Notes: generated from the letters alone by a model not told the origin. A DNA stretch of 64,000 nucleotides from Erigeron canadensis (GCF_010389155.1 NC_057769.1:30566735-30630734); one strand, 5' to 3'. Shown: positions 40,998-55,981, counted from the stretch's first letter. Translations and numbers: made by a program.

Positions 40998-41390
40998 AGG
41001 GTAAAACTCCAGTGAGAACAGTCTTAAAATAAGAACGGTGATAACACTTAAAAAACATCATTTTGATGCATTAAAAGTTCATAAAACTAACATAGTGCTT
41101 AACTAATTATCATTATTTAAGTGTATAACAACACATTGGCCTGTCAAAATCAAGAAAATCATGTTTTTTTGTTTTGTGCATCTATCTTGGATGCATATTC
41201 TTCAAAATAATGCATCCACCAAAAAACGTGATTTTTTCGATTTTGACGGATCAATGTATTGTTAAACAGTTAAATAATGATAATTAGTTAAGTACTATGT
41301 TAGTTTTATGGACTTTTAATGCATCAAAATAATGTTTTTTAAGTGTTCTCACCGTTCTTATTTTAAAACCGTTTTTATTTGATTGTCCCC
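40998..41390. mobile_element. 393-bp Mutator-type MITE with perfect 10-bp target duplication
   Basis: Flanked by TTAGGCTCCT at 40988-40997 and 41391-41400. The arms pair over about 100 bp: 'aataagaacggtgataacactt' with 'aagtgttctcaccgttctta', and 'gatgcattaaaagt' with 'acttttaatgcatc'. A 9-10 bp duplication indicates Mutator. Non-coding. Confidence 0.9.
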
Positions 41391-41719
41391 TTAGGCTCCT
41401 ATGATTTATATAAATAATAAATGAAAATAATAATTGTGAAGAATTATATTTTTTTCCAACATGACAACCACATATTCTCATTTTTCCAAACAATATATAT
41501 TTTTTCCTTAATTGACTCGACCCAAGGGGGAAGGTTAAGTAAAACATGCAGTACCTATCTTAGGTAAAACACAGAGAATTATGTAAAATTCAGGGGGAGG
41601 TTATGTAAAATTCAAGGGGGGCTATGTATGTTTATCAAATTCAAAGGTTTAATTTATAACTTTTTTAAAATGACAGTATCTAAGCTTAGGTCAAGTCTGC
41701 AGTACGGATCATTTTTCCT

Positions 41720-41751
<32 letters not shown>

Positions 41752-41752
<1 letters not shown>

Positions 41753-42625
41753 GGGAGAATCTCATATATCCCCTTCTTAACCTTCAAAATAACATATTTA
41801 CCCATCTAAATAACATAATACCACATATCCTCATGCTAAACACTAAAACTCTCATATTTATCCATTTTATTGCAATATATCATCAAAACTCAATTTGATC
41901 ACACAATTATTTTCCCATTTTACCACACATATATTAGATTTATCAAATATATGAATTCCTTATATGATATACAAATTTGTGGACATGTATGTCATTGATC
42001 TCTCACACAAGATATAAATTTCTCCCTAGTTACCCAGGAAGACTTCCCAATTGCATCTGCTGACATTTCTTCATTTTTGGATACAAGTATTAAACCAATA
42101 TAAAGAATAGAAGTCAATAATCCAAAACAGAGTTTTTGCGGGTTAATAGTACATTTCACTCTATCATTGTGTTAGTCTCCAATTCACCATTTATATTGTA
42201 ACTCTATATTTGAGCTAAAATTTTTAGAACAATTAATTTGTAGAAAGTTACGATCATTAGATATATGCCATTACGATGTCATATATATATAATATATATA
42301 CATACTTACGATGACTTTATTTAAGAGATAATTATATATGTCCGATCAATCGTTATAAAAAACTAAAAAAGTGTTCATATGTCTCAAAGAGGGAAGCAAA
42401 AAATAAAGATTCAAATGCATTTTCTTTTGAAACTATCTAATATGTGTGGTAATCAGGAAATTAATTTTGTGAAATTGGGTTTTGATTAAATATTTTAATG
42501 AAATAGATAAATATGAAAGTTTTAGTGTTTAGTAAGGGGATAAATGATATTATGTTGTTTAGAACCTTAGATAGGTAAATATGTTATTTTGAAAGTTAAG
42601 AAAGGGATATATGAGATTCCCTCAT
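41752..42625. mobile_element. Foldback element of about 870 bp upstream of HEMC
   Basis: The ends are GGGAGAATCTCATATATCCC and, on the other strand, GGGAATCTCATATATCCC. Pairing continues inward for about 180 bp ('cttcaaaataacatatttacc' with 'ggtaaatatgttattttgaaag'). The flank is TA-rich and no target duplication could be assigned. It ends about 280 bp before the HEMC ATG, so it borders or enters the promoter. Confidence 0.8.
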
Positions 42626-42908
42626 AAACAAATGAGCCCAAAGAAAAAATCAAAAAAAGAAGCCCATTTCAAATATCGGGCCGGCTGGGTGAGAATTGGT
42701 CAGGCTGAGATGGCAGACACATAGACATCCTTTATACGAATAAGAAACATCCGAGGTGGCAAAGATGAGATATGATAATATCATCATGGTACAAAGGATA
42801 AGTTACAATTATATATAAACAGCCCAACCGATCTCTTTCTCCCCAAATCTTCATCATCAATCAATCAGGCAGCAATAGATAGATATATTAAGATAGATAG
42901 ATATAGAG
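42626..42908 (+). promoter_or_regulatory. HEMC promoter and 5' UTR
   Basis: TATATAAA at about 42811-42818 is a good TATA box, about 90 bp before the ATG. Just upstream are 'aggataag', an I-box-like GATAAG motif common in light-regulated plant promoters, and the palindromic 'atgataatatcatcat'. The leader has (GATA)n repeats (42876-42906). Light control is known for HEMC genes generally; here it is only inferred from the motif. Confidence 0.6.
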
Positions 42909-45761
<2,853 letters not shown>

Positions 45762-48086
45762 GGTCTTCACATGCGGATTTATTTTGACTAGTTTCTGGTG
45801 AGTTGTTTTGGTTTGCTCTATCATTCATGTAATTTAAGAATAGAATTTGATTGGTTGTAATTTCGTGTATGACAAACAGTAGAATGTCAGATTTTTATTA
45901 TCATTCGTGTAATTTTAGAATAAATTTTCCAGATTAGTTCCTAACATAAAGGGGTATATTGTATTTAAGTGAGTCATTCTAAAACTTTGGCTAAAGTTGA
46001 AAAGTTAGAATGGGCTGAAACATTCCCAAAATTGTGTTCTAGACTTATAATGCTTATAACCTTTTTAATCATAATATTAACACATTTATTAATAATTAAA
46101 CCTTGATACTTGGGCACAAACGTTGACTGGTCATCTCATTGATGTTTTGACTTATCACCGAGCGTTGGGTACAAGGATGTGGGCTCTATCATAGAAATGA
46201 CATTTACTATAACCTGAAACTTGTTCATAAAGAATTGAACTTTCTAAGAAAAGTCTTTTACGAAACTCACCTCTTAAAGAACATGACTGTTTCAGATGTA
46301 GTAATTCCAGCTGCGACTGTTTTTTACTATGGAAATTGTATCTTACACGATCATGGTAACTTATAAACTGTTTGTACATCTTGTAAAGATGATGCCATGT
46401 TTACCTTTCATCTGGATTGGACTTTCAGATCCTGAGTCCTAGCTTTTTAAGAGGACATACTCGCCACCTTACTAACCATGGCCAATTCAAATTAATACAT
46501 ATTAACAAATTTATACAACTGACAATAACAACCCTATTAGATTAGATATACCTAAACCTTTATTAGTCTTCCATTTCTATACTGCAGCAAAATCAGCAAT
46601 CTAATCAATTCCGCAATAAGCTCATATCAACTCTAGTAATCCCCAAATTCTCTCCAACTTCTCATATGCACAATACTGCTTAAACTTCAAACTATGCATC
46701 TTGAACTTTACAACTTCCACAATCTTTTCCATAATCTGTTCTTTAGACAAGTGTTCCTTCCTAAAATGACTGCAATTCCTTTCCCTCAAAATACAAGTAG
46801 CAAAAGTAATTCTTCATTTCTTTGTACTAAATTCCACACAGTATCAGTACACTTACTCCTGAACCAATCAAATCAATAATGTGATTCCAGGTAAAAGGCG
46901 TATCTTTGACGTTCATAAACTTCATCATTTCCTGCCAAATGTACGTAGTATAATCACACTCATATCGTTGGCATTTGGTCCCTTGTTCAGTGCCTCTACC
47001 TGAAAAGCTAGAGTGGTGACACGACCTAGTTTGGGTAGCGAGTCAAATTGTCAAAATGTGTTCGGATTCAAATGAGTCACTTTTTTCTTATCTAACATTA
47101 AGTTTGTGCCCAACAAAGAGAAATTTTCAGGTGACTATGTTGCAACTTCTATAAACAAGAAGCTAGATTGATGTGTATTATGGCCTTGTACACAAAAAGT
47201 TTTTGTTCTATCTTATTATAACATCCATTGAAGATGAATTCAAGAGTATACCTATGAAATTGAAAGTTAGTTTTTGCTAGATTTAATTAACTTGTTTTTC
47301 ATGACTCATTTTGATCTATCGTTTTCGGTTATATAATAGGGTCCCGATAAAGCACGAAAGAGATGGTAACATGATTATCGTTTTATACTATTTCCTAATT
47401 TAAGGGTGATGATACTAGGTGTTAGAACACGATAACCATGTGGACCAGAACTTAGGGACACTTAAAGGTACAACTCAAACATTATATGTACCCCTTCACA
47501 TATATATGGTTATATAACATCATATCTTTTGTTATTTCGATAATACTACACCTTCATGTTTCATGTGGATCGATTTGGTTATGTTTGTAGCCATTGTCAA
47601 TGAATAAGACCTTAATTTGGATCGAAATTTGGTAATAGAATTTACAATCAAAAGCATCGATTATCTAGTCAGCGAAAATGTTGATGAGACTAAAAAAGTA
47701 TTGAAATGGACAAACACTAATAAGAGATATATGTTCAAATTAACAAATTAGTAACTTTTGAAAATCAGAATAGAGCTCACTCAAGGAAAAAAAATAAAGT
47801 TTTTTCCATTCAGTTCTTCCAAAAAATACAAATTTATGGCTCAAATATACGATCTAATCATGTTATCCTCTTTAGTTTGCAAACCTTTTCCTTAGCCACT
47901 AATTAATATGTTTACCTAGTGAACCTTCATATACAAATCCTTCAATGAAAATAACTGTATGTAAGTATGTTTGACCACTATGTCATCTCAATGGTGATGA
48001 TGGGTTATTAACTTATCACGGTTGACATTGATAATATATCTGATAAAGTCAGCCAAAGTCAATTTCCACACAAATGATATTATGTG
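45762..48086. other. HEMC 3' region and intergenic DNA, no gene seen
   Basis: HEMC 3' UTR probably extends to about 45930. The remaining sequence has ORFs of at most 101 codons, none with recognisable domains. No repeats with clear ends were found in 46000-48080. Confidence 0.5.
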
Positions 48087-48096
48087 GTAACTCTCT

Positions 48097-48433
48097 ATCT
48101 TTTCTTTTTAAAAGGTTAATTTCGCTGGAAACTTCGTGTCACAATTCGACAGTGTGAGGTCGAACATACGTTGTCTAAACCGGGCCCGCACTAGAGAGCT
48201 CCCTCGAATTAGAAATGCCTATTTCAAATACCCGATTGGGGGAAAACCCCCTACTAATCCGCTCAAAGGCATGACGATTAATAGGGTAAACTGTGTCCCC
48301 TCAGCCTTCAACATAGGTATACCCAATCCAAAACCTCATAAAGAGACTTAATTTCTATTCCTCTTTAAAGCTTGAACTCAAGACCTCATCAAAAGAAATG
48401 ATCATACAAGTATACAAACATTGAATTAAATCT
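48097..48433 (-). mobile_element. 337-bp SINE, copy 2, with 10-bp target duplication
   Basis: Flanked by GTAACTCTCT at 48087-48096 and 48434-48443. In reverse it aligns along its length with 26906-27239, including the B-box region 'tgagttcaagc', the GC-rich core and the A-rich tail (a T-tract on the plus strand). The A box is decayed. Two separate insertions with different duplications confirm a true SINE family. Confidence 0.9.
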
Positions 48434-48721
48434 GTAACTCTCTCCATAATGATTTGATTGAGCATTTATGTGAAATTTATGTATTACCAAATACCAATAT
48501 TATGATGCAATGTATTGGACATTTGGAGTGTTTTGGACGTATTGGGCCACTTCGGTTTTCCTACCAGATTTATAGTCGTATCTAAATCGACTACTCATTA
48601 AAGTTTTGGGAGTGTCGGCATTTTGTTTGTTTACATATAGAAATTTATTTTGGCAATCTATTTTCTATTTTGCAAGTTTTATTTATTTATACGTAGTATA
48701 AGTATTCAATTATACAATGCA

Positions 48722-48899
48722 AACCAACTCTACTTAGGTGAGTTGACCAGGGGTATCTTCTAAATCCACTATGTGGGCCTCACAGATAAGTTTTTCCCAA
48801 AAACTTGGGTTTGAGTCTTGAGTTTCTCATCTCAAGATATTTTTCATTAGAAGAAAGTTGGAGGTACACCAAATTGCGGTGTAAAATTGTCTGGAAAAA
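48722..48899 (+). mobile_element. 178-bp SINE with perfect 14-bp target duplication
   Basis: Flanked by AATTATACAATGCA at 48708-48721 and 48900-48913. The B box is 'gggtttgagtc' and the tail is A-rich (ctggaaaaaa). A related copy is at 55752-55966. The perfect 14-bp duplication suggests a fairly recent insertion. Confidence 0.9.
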
Positions 48900-49050
48900 A
48901 ATTATACAATGCATGTGACATGATATCAAAGAAAGTAATAGACAATTTATATAAGGGTATAATTATCAGTAATTGAAATTTCAGTTTTAAAGTTACGATG
49001 CATATATTTTGTCCATTTATATATTAGTATATAAAATAAGGAAATGAAAG

Positions 49051-49100
49051 TAGCTTTTCTACTTAGATAAAGGTAAAGTCTGCCTATATCTTAACCCCCA
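49051..49100 (+). mobile_element. Possible SINE Angio-domain fragment
   Basis: 'ctacttagataaaggtaaagtctgcct' resembles the conserved 3' domain seen in the SINE at 26500-26706. Only this fragment is recognisable. Confidence 0.35.
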
Positions 49101-49467
49101 TACACTATTGAGGTGTTGAGCCTCAAAACATGCGGAAAATGACACTGATTACTTTATTTCTTTCTTTATACCAAGTAAGAAAGTGTTAACTATAATTTTA
49201 TAGACCGTTGTCGTGAAAATTTATACTTTTCATATGAATGCCATCACCTGAAAAGTATATTAGTTCAAGAGTTTTTAATTTTATTTTTATGTAATAAAGG
49301 TTCATTTAGGATTTGTTTTTTACAAAGTATACGTTGAGCTAAATAAATAAACGTACATAAAATAAAATCATACATTTGCTAAAATCATGTTATATTATTT
49401 TGACTTTAACCTTTTCTAGAAAGAAAAGTGATTGTACACCAAATCGAGATTAGACTTAGAAAAAAAG

Positions 49468-49903
49468 ATGATGGGTGCTTTTGGTTGTTGTCGGCGGTTC
49501 CTTTGAGGTAGAGTTATGATCTCTTTACGTCAATCGTATGTTTGTAATGTATAGCCGATTATGATCGTGTTGGTAGTTTTAATCTGATCGATCGTGTATA
49601 AAATGTTAGGTTTTCAGTGTTTTGTGTGTGAATACCCTTTTGAAGGCCTAACGCATCTCCCTTTATAGAGGATACGCAACTTGGAGAGGAAGTCAAGTTC
49701 CTTTAGGGTTTCCCCAAGTCATAAGATTATTTCCATAATTACCGCCTTTATATGATAAGAACAAATCTCGACTTTAAAGGGGAGCAATTCTTATCCTTAC
49801 ATCTCATGTGCGAGTCTTCGTTATGGATGGTCTTCCATACCTTAACGTGTTGTCGTACCTTCGTGTGATAGGCCATGCGTGCTGATGAAGGGGTATGTCA
49901 ACA
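49468..49903. mobile_element. Candidate solo LTR
   Basis: The segment starts TGATGGGTGC (with one extra A before) and ends GTATGTCAACA, is GC-richer than its surroundings, and has a TATA-like 'gtataaaatg' near 49596. AAAAG flanks both sides (49463-49467, 49904-49908), but A-rich context makes that weak. Related full elements are not present in the window. Confidence 0.35.
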
Positions 49904-50084
49904 AAAAGCGTGTAAAAATCAACATTAATAGTTAAAATTATTTGTTCGGTTTCATTTTTATGTTATTATTATTATTTTCGGTCCCAATATAATTATCCAT
50001 TTTAATTTCTACATGAATACCGTAATTCATTACTCAACTTTGTACCCTTAATAATTCACCATTTTTACTACTCCTCAAATGTAT

Positions 50085-50945
50085 TGTATACGATATGGCC
50101 AATGACCCACGATTAGAGGTGTTGATTGGTCGGGTTATTTGGGTTTCAGATTATTTAGGCCGGGTTATTCGGGTTTTGAAAAATTATAAATCAACCCGTA
50201 ACCCAAACCAAATAAGCTTTGGGTTATATGGGTTTGGGTTGTTCGGGTTCGGGTTTTTTTGGGTTGGGTTTTGGGTGACCCAAATAAACGTGATTGATGA
50301 ATTTACGTGCAACTTAAAATTTTTTTGTTAGTTATGCAACATTGCAACCATGTATTTTCAATTTCAAAAACTTAAATAATATTGATATTTATTTAGATTA
50401 ACAAACTTTTATATCCAAAACAGTTGAAACACATATAATTTTGCGTTTTTGAATTCTTGAATGAAAAGATAGTTGTTTTATCGTTAATATTCAAGAATAT
50501 ATACTTTAAACAAATTTGATGTGTTATATATATGTATATATAAAAGAAAAAAACATCTTATTCGGGTTATTTGGGTTGACCCAAATTATTGAATTTTCAC
50601 CAGTAACCCAAACCGATTAAGCTTTGGGTTATTCGGGTTAACCCAAATGACTACCCGTAAACCGAATAACCCAACCAATTTCACCCAAACCCATTCGGGT
50701 TGGGTCGGGTTATTTGGGTTTGGTTATTTTCAACACCCTTACCCACGATTAAAGTGGTGAGGTATCCAGATTTTACCTGTAAGGCGCAGGTTCAATCCTT
50801 GATTTGGTTTTGATGGGACTTTTTCAAAATTAATGCATCTTGTTGGGTTCGGGTTTCCATTCAGCTGGAATGGTGGTCAGTAATGGGTTTCAACCCTTAA
50901 GGGTGTGTTAATAGTGGTAGCCAAAATTGGACAAGCCTGTTTTTT
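50085..50945 (+). mobile_element. SINE-like element split by a hAT insertion
   Basis: When the hAT element at 50114-50741 is set aside, the flanks join into a tRNA-like unit: A-box-like 'taaagtggtgaggtatcc' and B-box 'gcaggttcaatcc', then a body to a T-rich end near 50945. No target duplication for the SINE itself was found. Confidence 0.45.
50114..50741. mobile_element. 628-bp hAT element with perfect 8-bp target duplication
   Basis: Flanked by CCCACGAT at 50106-50113 and 50742-50749. The ends are TAGAGGTGTTGA and, inverted, TAAGGGTGTTGA. Both halves are dense in 'gggttatttggg'/'cccaaataaccc' words, giving a partial foldback. It superficially resembles telomeric repeats but is not a telomere array. 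Non-autonomous. Confidence 0.9.
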
Positions 50946-50950
50946 TTTAT

Positions 50951-53300
50951 GAGCGTCCATTTTGTGATTATTTCATATATCTATATGTCGTGTTTTGATG
51001 TCTAAATGAGTTAATAAATGTGAACTTTTGGTTCACAAGGCATGCAAGTGAAGGCAAACATCTCTACTCAACTTAACATGAAGCCACAAGACTTTTGGAC
51101 AAAGACTAGCAAGCGGAACATGGAAGATTTGAGGCCGACATGAAGCATACGACCATGTGTTAGTATTTTGGGCATAACTTCTTCATACGGACTCCGTTTC
51201 TGACGAGTAAGCTATCCACGGAAAGGCGAGATAAAGAACTACAACTTTAATGTTGATGTCCAGGACCAGTGCCGCTCATATAAAGCTCTAGCGCTGCTGG
51301 AAGCCATCCTGAAGCCAACCAGCGGAGCTGGAACATCACCAGCGGAGCTAGGGGTCAACCAACGAAGCTGGGAGCCAACCAGCGCCGCTGCGACTTCTCC
51401 AGAGCCGCTGGGAAGGTCAGCAGATCTAGGGTTTTGCCGAAAACCTATAAATACCCACCTAAACCCTAATATTCGTAGCTCACTTCCTCCAGGCGACTTT
51501 GGGGGCCGTTCTAGGGTATTTTCACCGGATCTAAACCCTCGTAACACCTCCACATCATCCGGAAGATCAAGCACCAATTTTCAACAACAATCATCATTCA
51601 AATCATTATTAATAGGTCAAATTAATTAAGGTTCGTGGTGTTGATTCGGAGGAGTGGCATTCAGGACTGCGTGACTTCGATATCCCTATTAGTTTGATCT
51701 CTCTTTACTTTTATTACTGTTATTAGGGTTACAATTGCAAGACTATTATTTGACAATTATTGTTATGGATTTATTTATATTAATGATTGTTATGTTTATT
51801 TATCTTGTCATGAGTAGCTAAGTAGTTTTGCATTTATTTGGATAATGTGATCATGCCGTGATAGTTTTATATATTAGATCGTTGAACCATTTCTATGCTT
51901 TTCGCAGATCCATGGTTATTGAGTCAGACAAATGTTATTGGTTTTCATATACAAACCGGTTTTGTTGATTTGGTTAGGTCGAACTGATGTCGAGGCCTTA
52001 GGGTCATTTAACTTGGTTTGCGGAACATTAATCGGTCTATAACTAATGTGGTCTCTTGACTTGTAACCGAGCGGAGGATGGTTAATTAATAATTTGACTC
52101 AACTGAACATGTGTTTTATTAAATTATTTTAGTTGATCTGGCGAATGGAAACCGAATCTAGGTGACTAGGGTAATTAGTGTCAAGTGACTTTTTTAAAGA
52201 AACCTAAAAGAATCTTGACTGACATAAAAGATTAAGTCATTGTTACAAAACTTAGGTCTTAATGCATAGCAGTGAATATAACGAGAATCTGTTTATAGGG
52301 TAGTGTGAGTCTAACGACAACACTACTAAATAGTTTGGTGAATCTAACGAGAATCCTTACGTGAGAAGAGTTGTTCAACATATCTAAACTGTTTTCTAAA
52401 TTGTTTGATCAAATAATTGCACTATGGCTCAACCGGAGGTGTGAGTTGGGTTGTTGGTATTTATTGGTTATTCCCTTACGGTCAGAGGGTCGGAGAGACC
52501 GCTTTACGCCTGTGATCGGTTGATCCCCAGCCGTTCGAGTTCGACTTAGGGTTTTGTGGGATATGTTTGGGGTTTATTCGGAATTCGAATAAACCGTGAG
52601 TTAGGGTTTTATGCATACGAATGATGAATGTGCCGTAAGGCTTCCTCCTCTATTTATATAGAGGGTCGATTTCTTAGAGGGGAGGGTAAGAGAATTAGAG
52701 TAAATCTCTCCCTCCTTTGTGAATATCTTGTTTCCTTCTTGAGGAGATTTGTGGTAATCTTGTTACCTTAATTATATCCGAGTATATCGGAGCTTAGATA
52801 TGTTTAATAGATTAATCATGGAAAAGATCTTTTGTCCGATCTTTGTTGCGTATCTCCTCGGAGCTGGGTATTTGTTACCTTTGGAGCTCCGGGGTAATTA
52901 TGTTGAGCGGAGGCCGAGCTCCGTTATGGCTTTACCTATGCGAAGATGACTTCGTTCTCTGCTTCTGCTTCGGGTACGGAGCTAGAGCTCCGTATGGGTA
53001 TATCATCATAAATGATCATGACATGTGAACTGTTCCAAATAGATGCAATGTTTTAATTATTATTATTTTGCTAGATTAATCATTTAATGTTTTTATTATT
53101 TAGTTTTATTTAAATCGTGACAAACCCCCAAATCCCAGAATTACACCTAGCTTAGTTCTTAGACATAGTCCCTCGAACGATCCTGGTCTTACCTATTTAC
53201 TATCAATGAACGAACGGGTCCACTGCCCGTGAGTGAGTGTAGTAGAAAAGTTAACCTTGTATAAATAAATTTAAAACTTGTTACGAATTTAAGTTAACAA
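50951..53300 (+). mobile_element. LTR-retrotransposon relic, plus orientation
   Basis: It begins TGAGCGTCCATTTTGTGAT, the same end as the relic at 53460-54886 in reverse. Shared internal blocks are 'ccagcgccgctg'-type words (51290-51410), 'tatagggtagtgtgag' with 'gaatctaacgagaat' (about 52290-52350), and 'gacaaacccccaaa' with 'gaacgatcctgg' (53120-53185). A TATA-like 'cctataaatac' lies near 51450. No gag-pol coding region is present. The 112-codon minus ORF at 51239-51577 is a shadow of the GC-rich LTR. Confidence 0.65.
52445..53023. mobile_element. 579-bp insertion, probably a solo LTR, inside the LTR relic
   Basis: Flanked by TGTGA at 52440-52444 and 53024-53028, a 5-bp duplication as made by LTR-element integrases. 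Removing it rejoins a plausible continuous host sequence. It has a TATA-like 'tatttatatagagg' and ends in ACA. The left end reads GTTGGG rather than TG, so the exact boundary is unsure. Confidence 0.55.
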
Positions 53301-53459
53301 AATCTGCTCATCATTTTTTTTTTGACCGTTCAATAAAAATATTTTGTAATTAAATACAAAGACAAAACTAATATATAGTTATTTAAAGGGATAATTGCAT
53401 ATATCCCTGATGTGCGTTTTTATTTCTTGTCGTTAAATATATGTTATACAAGTAACTAT

Positions 53460-54886
53460 CTAACCTAAACACACTTTAACGAGCAGAGAACCCGGTCAGT
53501 GTAAAATAGCCTAGTGGTAAGTTACAGGATCGTTCGCAGGGACGCGTTGCTTTACTTAATCTAGTAGTACGTGTAATTCTAGTTTGTTTGGGGGTTTGTC
53601 ACTAATTCTTAATTAACTAATACTGTTAACAGTAAATTAAAAATCTAGCCGCAACCGCTTTTCAACGACAGGCTAACCTGAAAATATTTGAGAAAAGCTA
53701 ATAACTTTAATTAAATTAAAATACTTGTTTGGCATCTTCAATCTCATGGTACGACCATGTACTATCCTACTGGTTTGCTAGTCTGTTGGAAATTTCATCA
53801 CGGCTCAGATTCTCGTTAGATTCACTTCGCCTAATTAGTAGTGCTCACACTACCCTATAAACAAATTCTCGCTAGATTCATTGTTTAAGCATTAATGACC
53901 TAAAGTTTGTGTTACTAATTCATCTTTTAGTTACCCAGCTCTTAAGCCATGACCGAATATAATTCCCTCCGGTGACCACAGTGCTCGGTTACAAGTCAAA
54001 GGATCGCGTCTAGCATTGTTAAGCTTTATGTTCAATTCATCCTAGTTACTATGGTTTTGGATTCCTCGGTTACAAGTGAATCACTTTTTACTTCTAGTTA
54101 TAGACTGACTAGTCATTTTCTGTCCTAGGATATTAGTTATAGTGTATGATCATAGACAACCATCAGAATTAAACTAATATGTCCAGATATAAAACCAATA
54201 GCAACATGAATTACTAATAAACATAGATCTACGATAAACAGTCTAACACATTCCAACAAAATCTAAACAAACACAGTAAAACAATAAGCGTTTACATGAT
54301 CACATCGATCAAAACAAGTATTCAGTCTACTAGCCTAGCATTATTAAAGGAATAACAAAGTCTGAAAAGATGAAAGACATTGTTCAATAAGATAAGTAAA
54401 TAAAAGAGATAAATCTAAACCGAGGATGAAGATCGGAAGGTGTTAGAAGCTCCAAAACCTTATTGGAATCTGCAAGATCGACCTAGGGTTGTTGCTAGGC
54501 GGATGAATCGGCTCTCTGTCTTAGGGTTTTGAGGGTTAGTTCGACTTAAATAGTGGTAAAAGTCGGTTTCTGATCTGGGCCGACCAGCGGCGCTGGTCCT
54601 GGGCTTCCTTGGGCTAGTGGCGCTGGTGACTAAGGGAGCGGCGCTGGTGGCTGTTGTTCTTCTTCGTGCGTCTTCGTTTGGCTCCTGAATCACTTCTTTG
54701 TGTCTTGTATCTTCATATGCTTCCTTCTTGAGTCAGTTAATGTCATTTACCCTCTCTCGCATCTTCCGTGAACTTGCATAAACACATCATTCATTAAGTA
54801 CCAATAGTTCCGGAATAATAACTCATTTAAGCATAGAAATGAAGCCTTTCCTTAGGGTTTTTTATCACAAAATGGACGCTCATCAA
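53460..54886 (-). mobile_element. LTR-retrotransposon relic, minus orientation
   Basis: Read on the minus strand it starts TGAGCGTCCATTTTGTGAT at about 54886. It then has an 'accagcgccgctgg' region (54570-54650), a TATA-less 'ctatttaagtcgaac', and the same later blocks as the plus-strand relic, ending near 'gaacgatcctgtaacttacc' (53515-53540). The two relics are convergent and diverged, so they are separate insertions, not one element's LTR pair. No protein domain found. Confidence 0.65.
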
Positions 54887-54889
54887 TCC

Positions 54890-55655
54890 CCAATTATACT
54901 ATTAAAATTGCAAATATACCCAATCAAATTTCTAAATAACAAATATACCCAACCTTATCTTTCAAATACACAAATTTTACCATTTATATCTATTCTATCA
55001 GGTACATTTTATATCATGACAATTATATCATTCACCATTTGAAAACACCATTTCGTGCATATGTTTCCAGGAAATGAAAACTTCAATTCACACATCAAAA
55101 GTTGGATGATACACCATGAAAATAATGTTACAAAAAGTACTGATGTAGTATTCCATAATATTAGAATTTGTACATCACTTAACGAAAGACAATTCTGTCA
55201 TAAGCATTAAAATCATTTCTCTCATTTTGTCACTTCCAAATATTAATATTATCAATTATTTTTTATCTAAAGGCTTAAAAATCATAATAATAAATTACCA
55301 TGGACATCATATCACTGATTAGCATATGATTCAAGCTTTATGTAGTCAAAAAATACCATATTGATCAGTGGAATTATTAGATCATAAAATTAAAAAACCT
55401 TACCTGAATATTATTTGACGATGCTAATGTGAATGGATTGATTGAGAGTTCTAAGATGAAATGGAAATAATGCTACAGGTAAATTGTAGAGAGACAGTCA
55501 GAGGACCATTGAGTTTTAAGGCAGGATTGTTTTGGGCTTAATAAAAGGGTATATTTGTCTAATCTAACTATTTGGGTATATTTGTTATTTAGAATTTTAA
55601 TTAGGGATATTTGTAATTTTAATTGTGTATTCAGGGATATTTGCAATTCTCCCTT
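54890..55655. mobile_element. Foldback element with nested inverted arms
   Basis: The left arm ('ttgcaaatatacccaat', 'ttctaaataacaaatataccc') pairs with the right arm ('gggtatatttgttatttagaa', 'gggatatttgcaattctccc'). The right terminus GGGAGAATTGCAAATATCCC resembles that of the element at 41752-42625. A third partial terminus, GGGATAATTGCATATATCCC, lies at about 53388. The left end is eroded beside the LTR relic. Confidence 0.6.
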
Positions 55656-55751
55656 ATTTAGAAGCTTTGTTAATTAACTAAATATTTTATATTTCCTTTT
55701 TATGTTTGTAAATGATTATTAAAAGATAGAGGGAGTAACTAATAAGAAAAA

Positions 55752-55966
55752 CCAACTCCACTTCGATGGGTTAACTAAATGTATTTTCTAAATACACTAT
55801 GTGGGTTCCGGATGTGAGTTTTTTCTAAGGTCTCGGGTTCGAGTCTTGAGTTTCTCATCTCCAGGTATTCTCTATGAGGAGAGGGTTGGAGGTCCAGTAA
55901 ATTGCTGGTTAAAATTGTCCCTAACACGTCTGAATCGAAACTAACTTTACAATAATTAAAAAAATA
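55752..55966 (+). mobile_element. SINE related to 48722-48899
   Basis: It shares 'aaccaactc.act', 'tctaaat.cactatgtggg', the B box 'cgggttcgagtcttgag' and 'gttggaggt.ca..aaattgc' with the copy at 48722. The flanks aactaataagaaaaa (55737-55751) and aactaataaaaaaaa (55967-55981) form a near-perfect duplication, though A-rich. Confidence 0.8.
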
Positions 55967-55981
55967 AACTAATAAAAAAAA

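Noticed and set aside
50114..50741. Telomere-like array
   Set aside because: The GGGTT-rich words are irregular and in both orientations, and the segment has exact transposon ends with an 8-bp duplication.
51239..51577. 112-codon minus ORF
   Set aside because: It lies antisense to the GC-rich putative LTR with repeated ccagcgccgctgg words. Openness follows from base composition and there is no recognisable domain.
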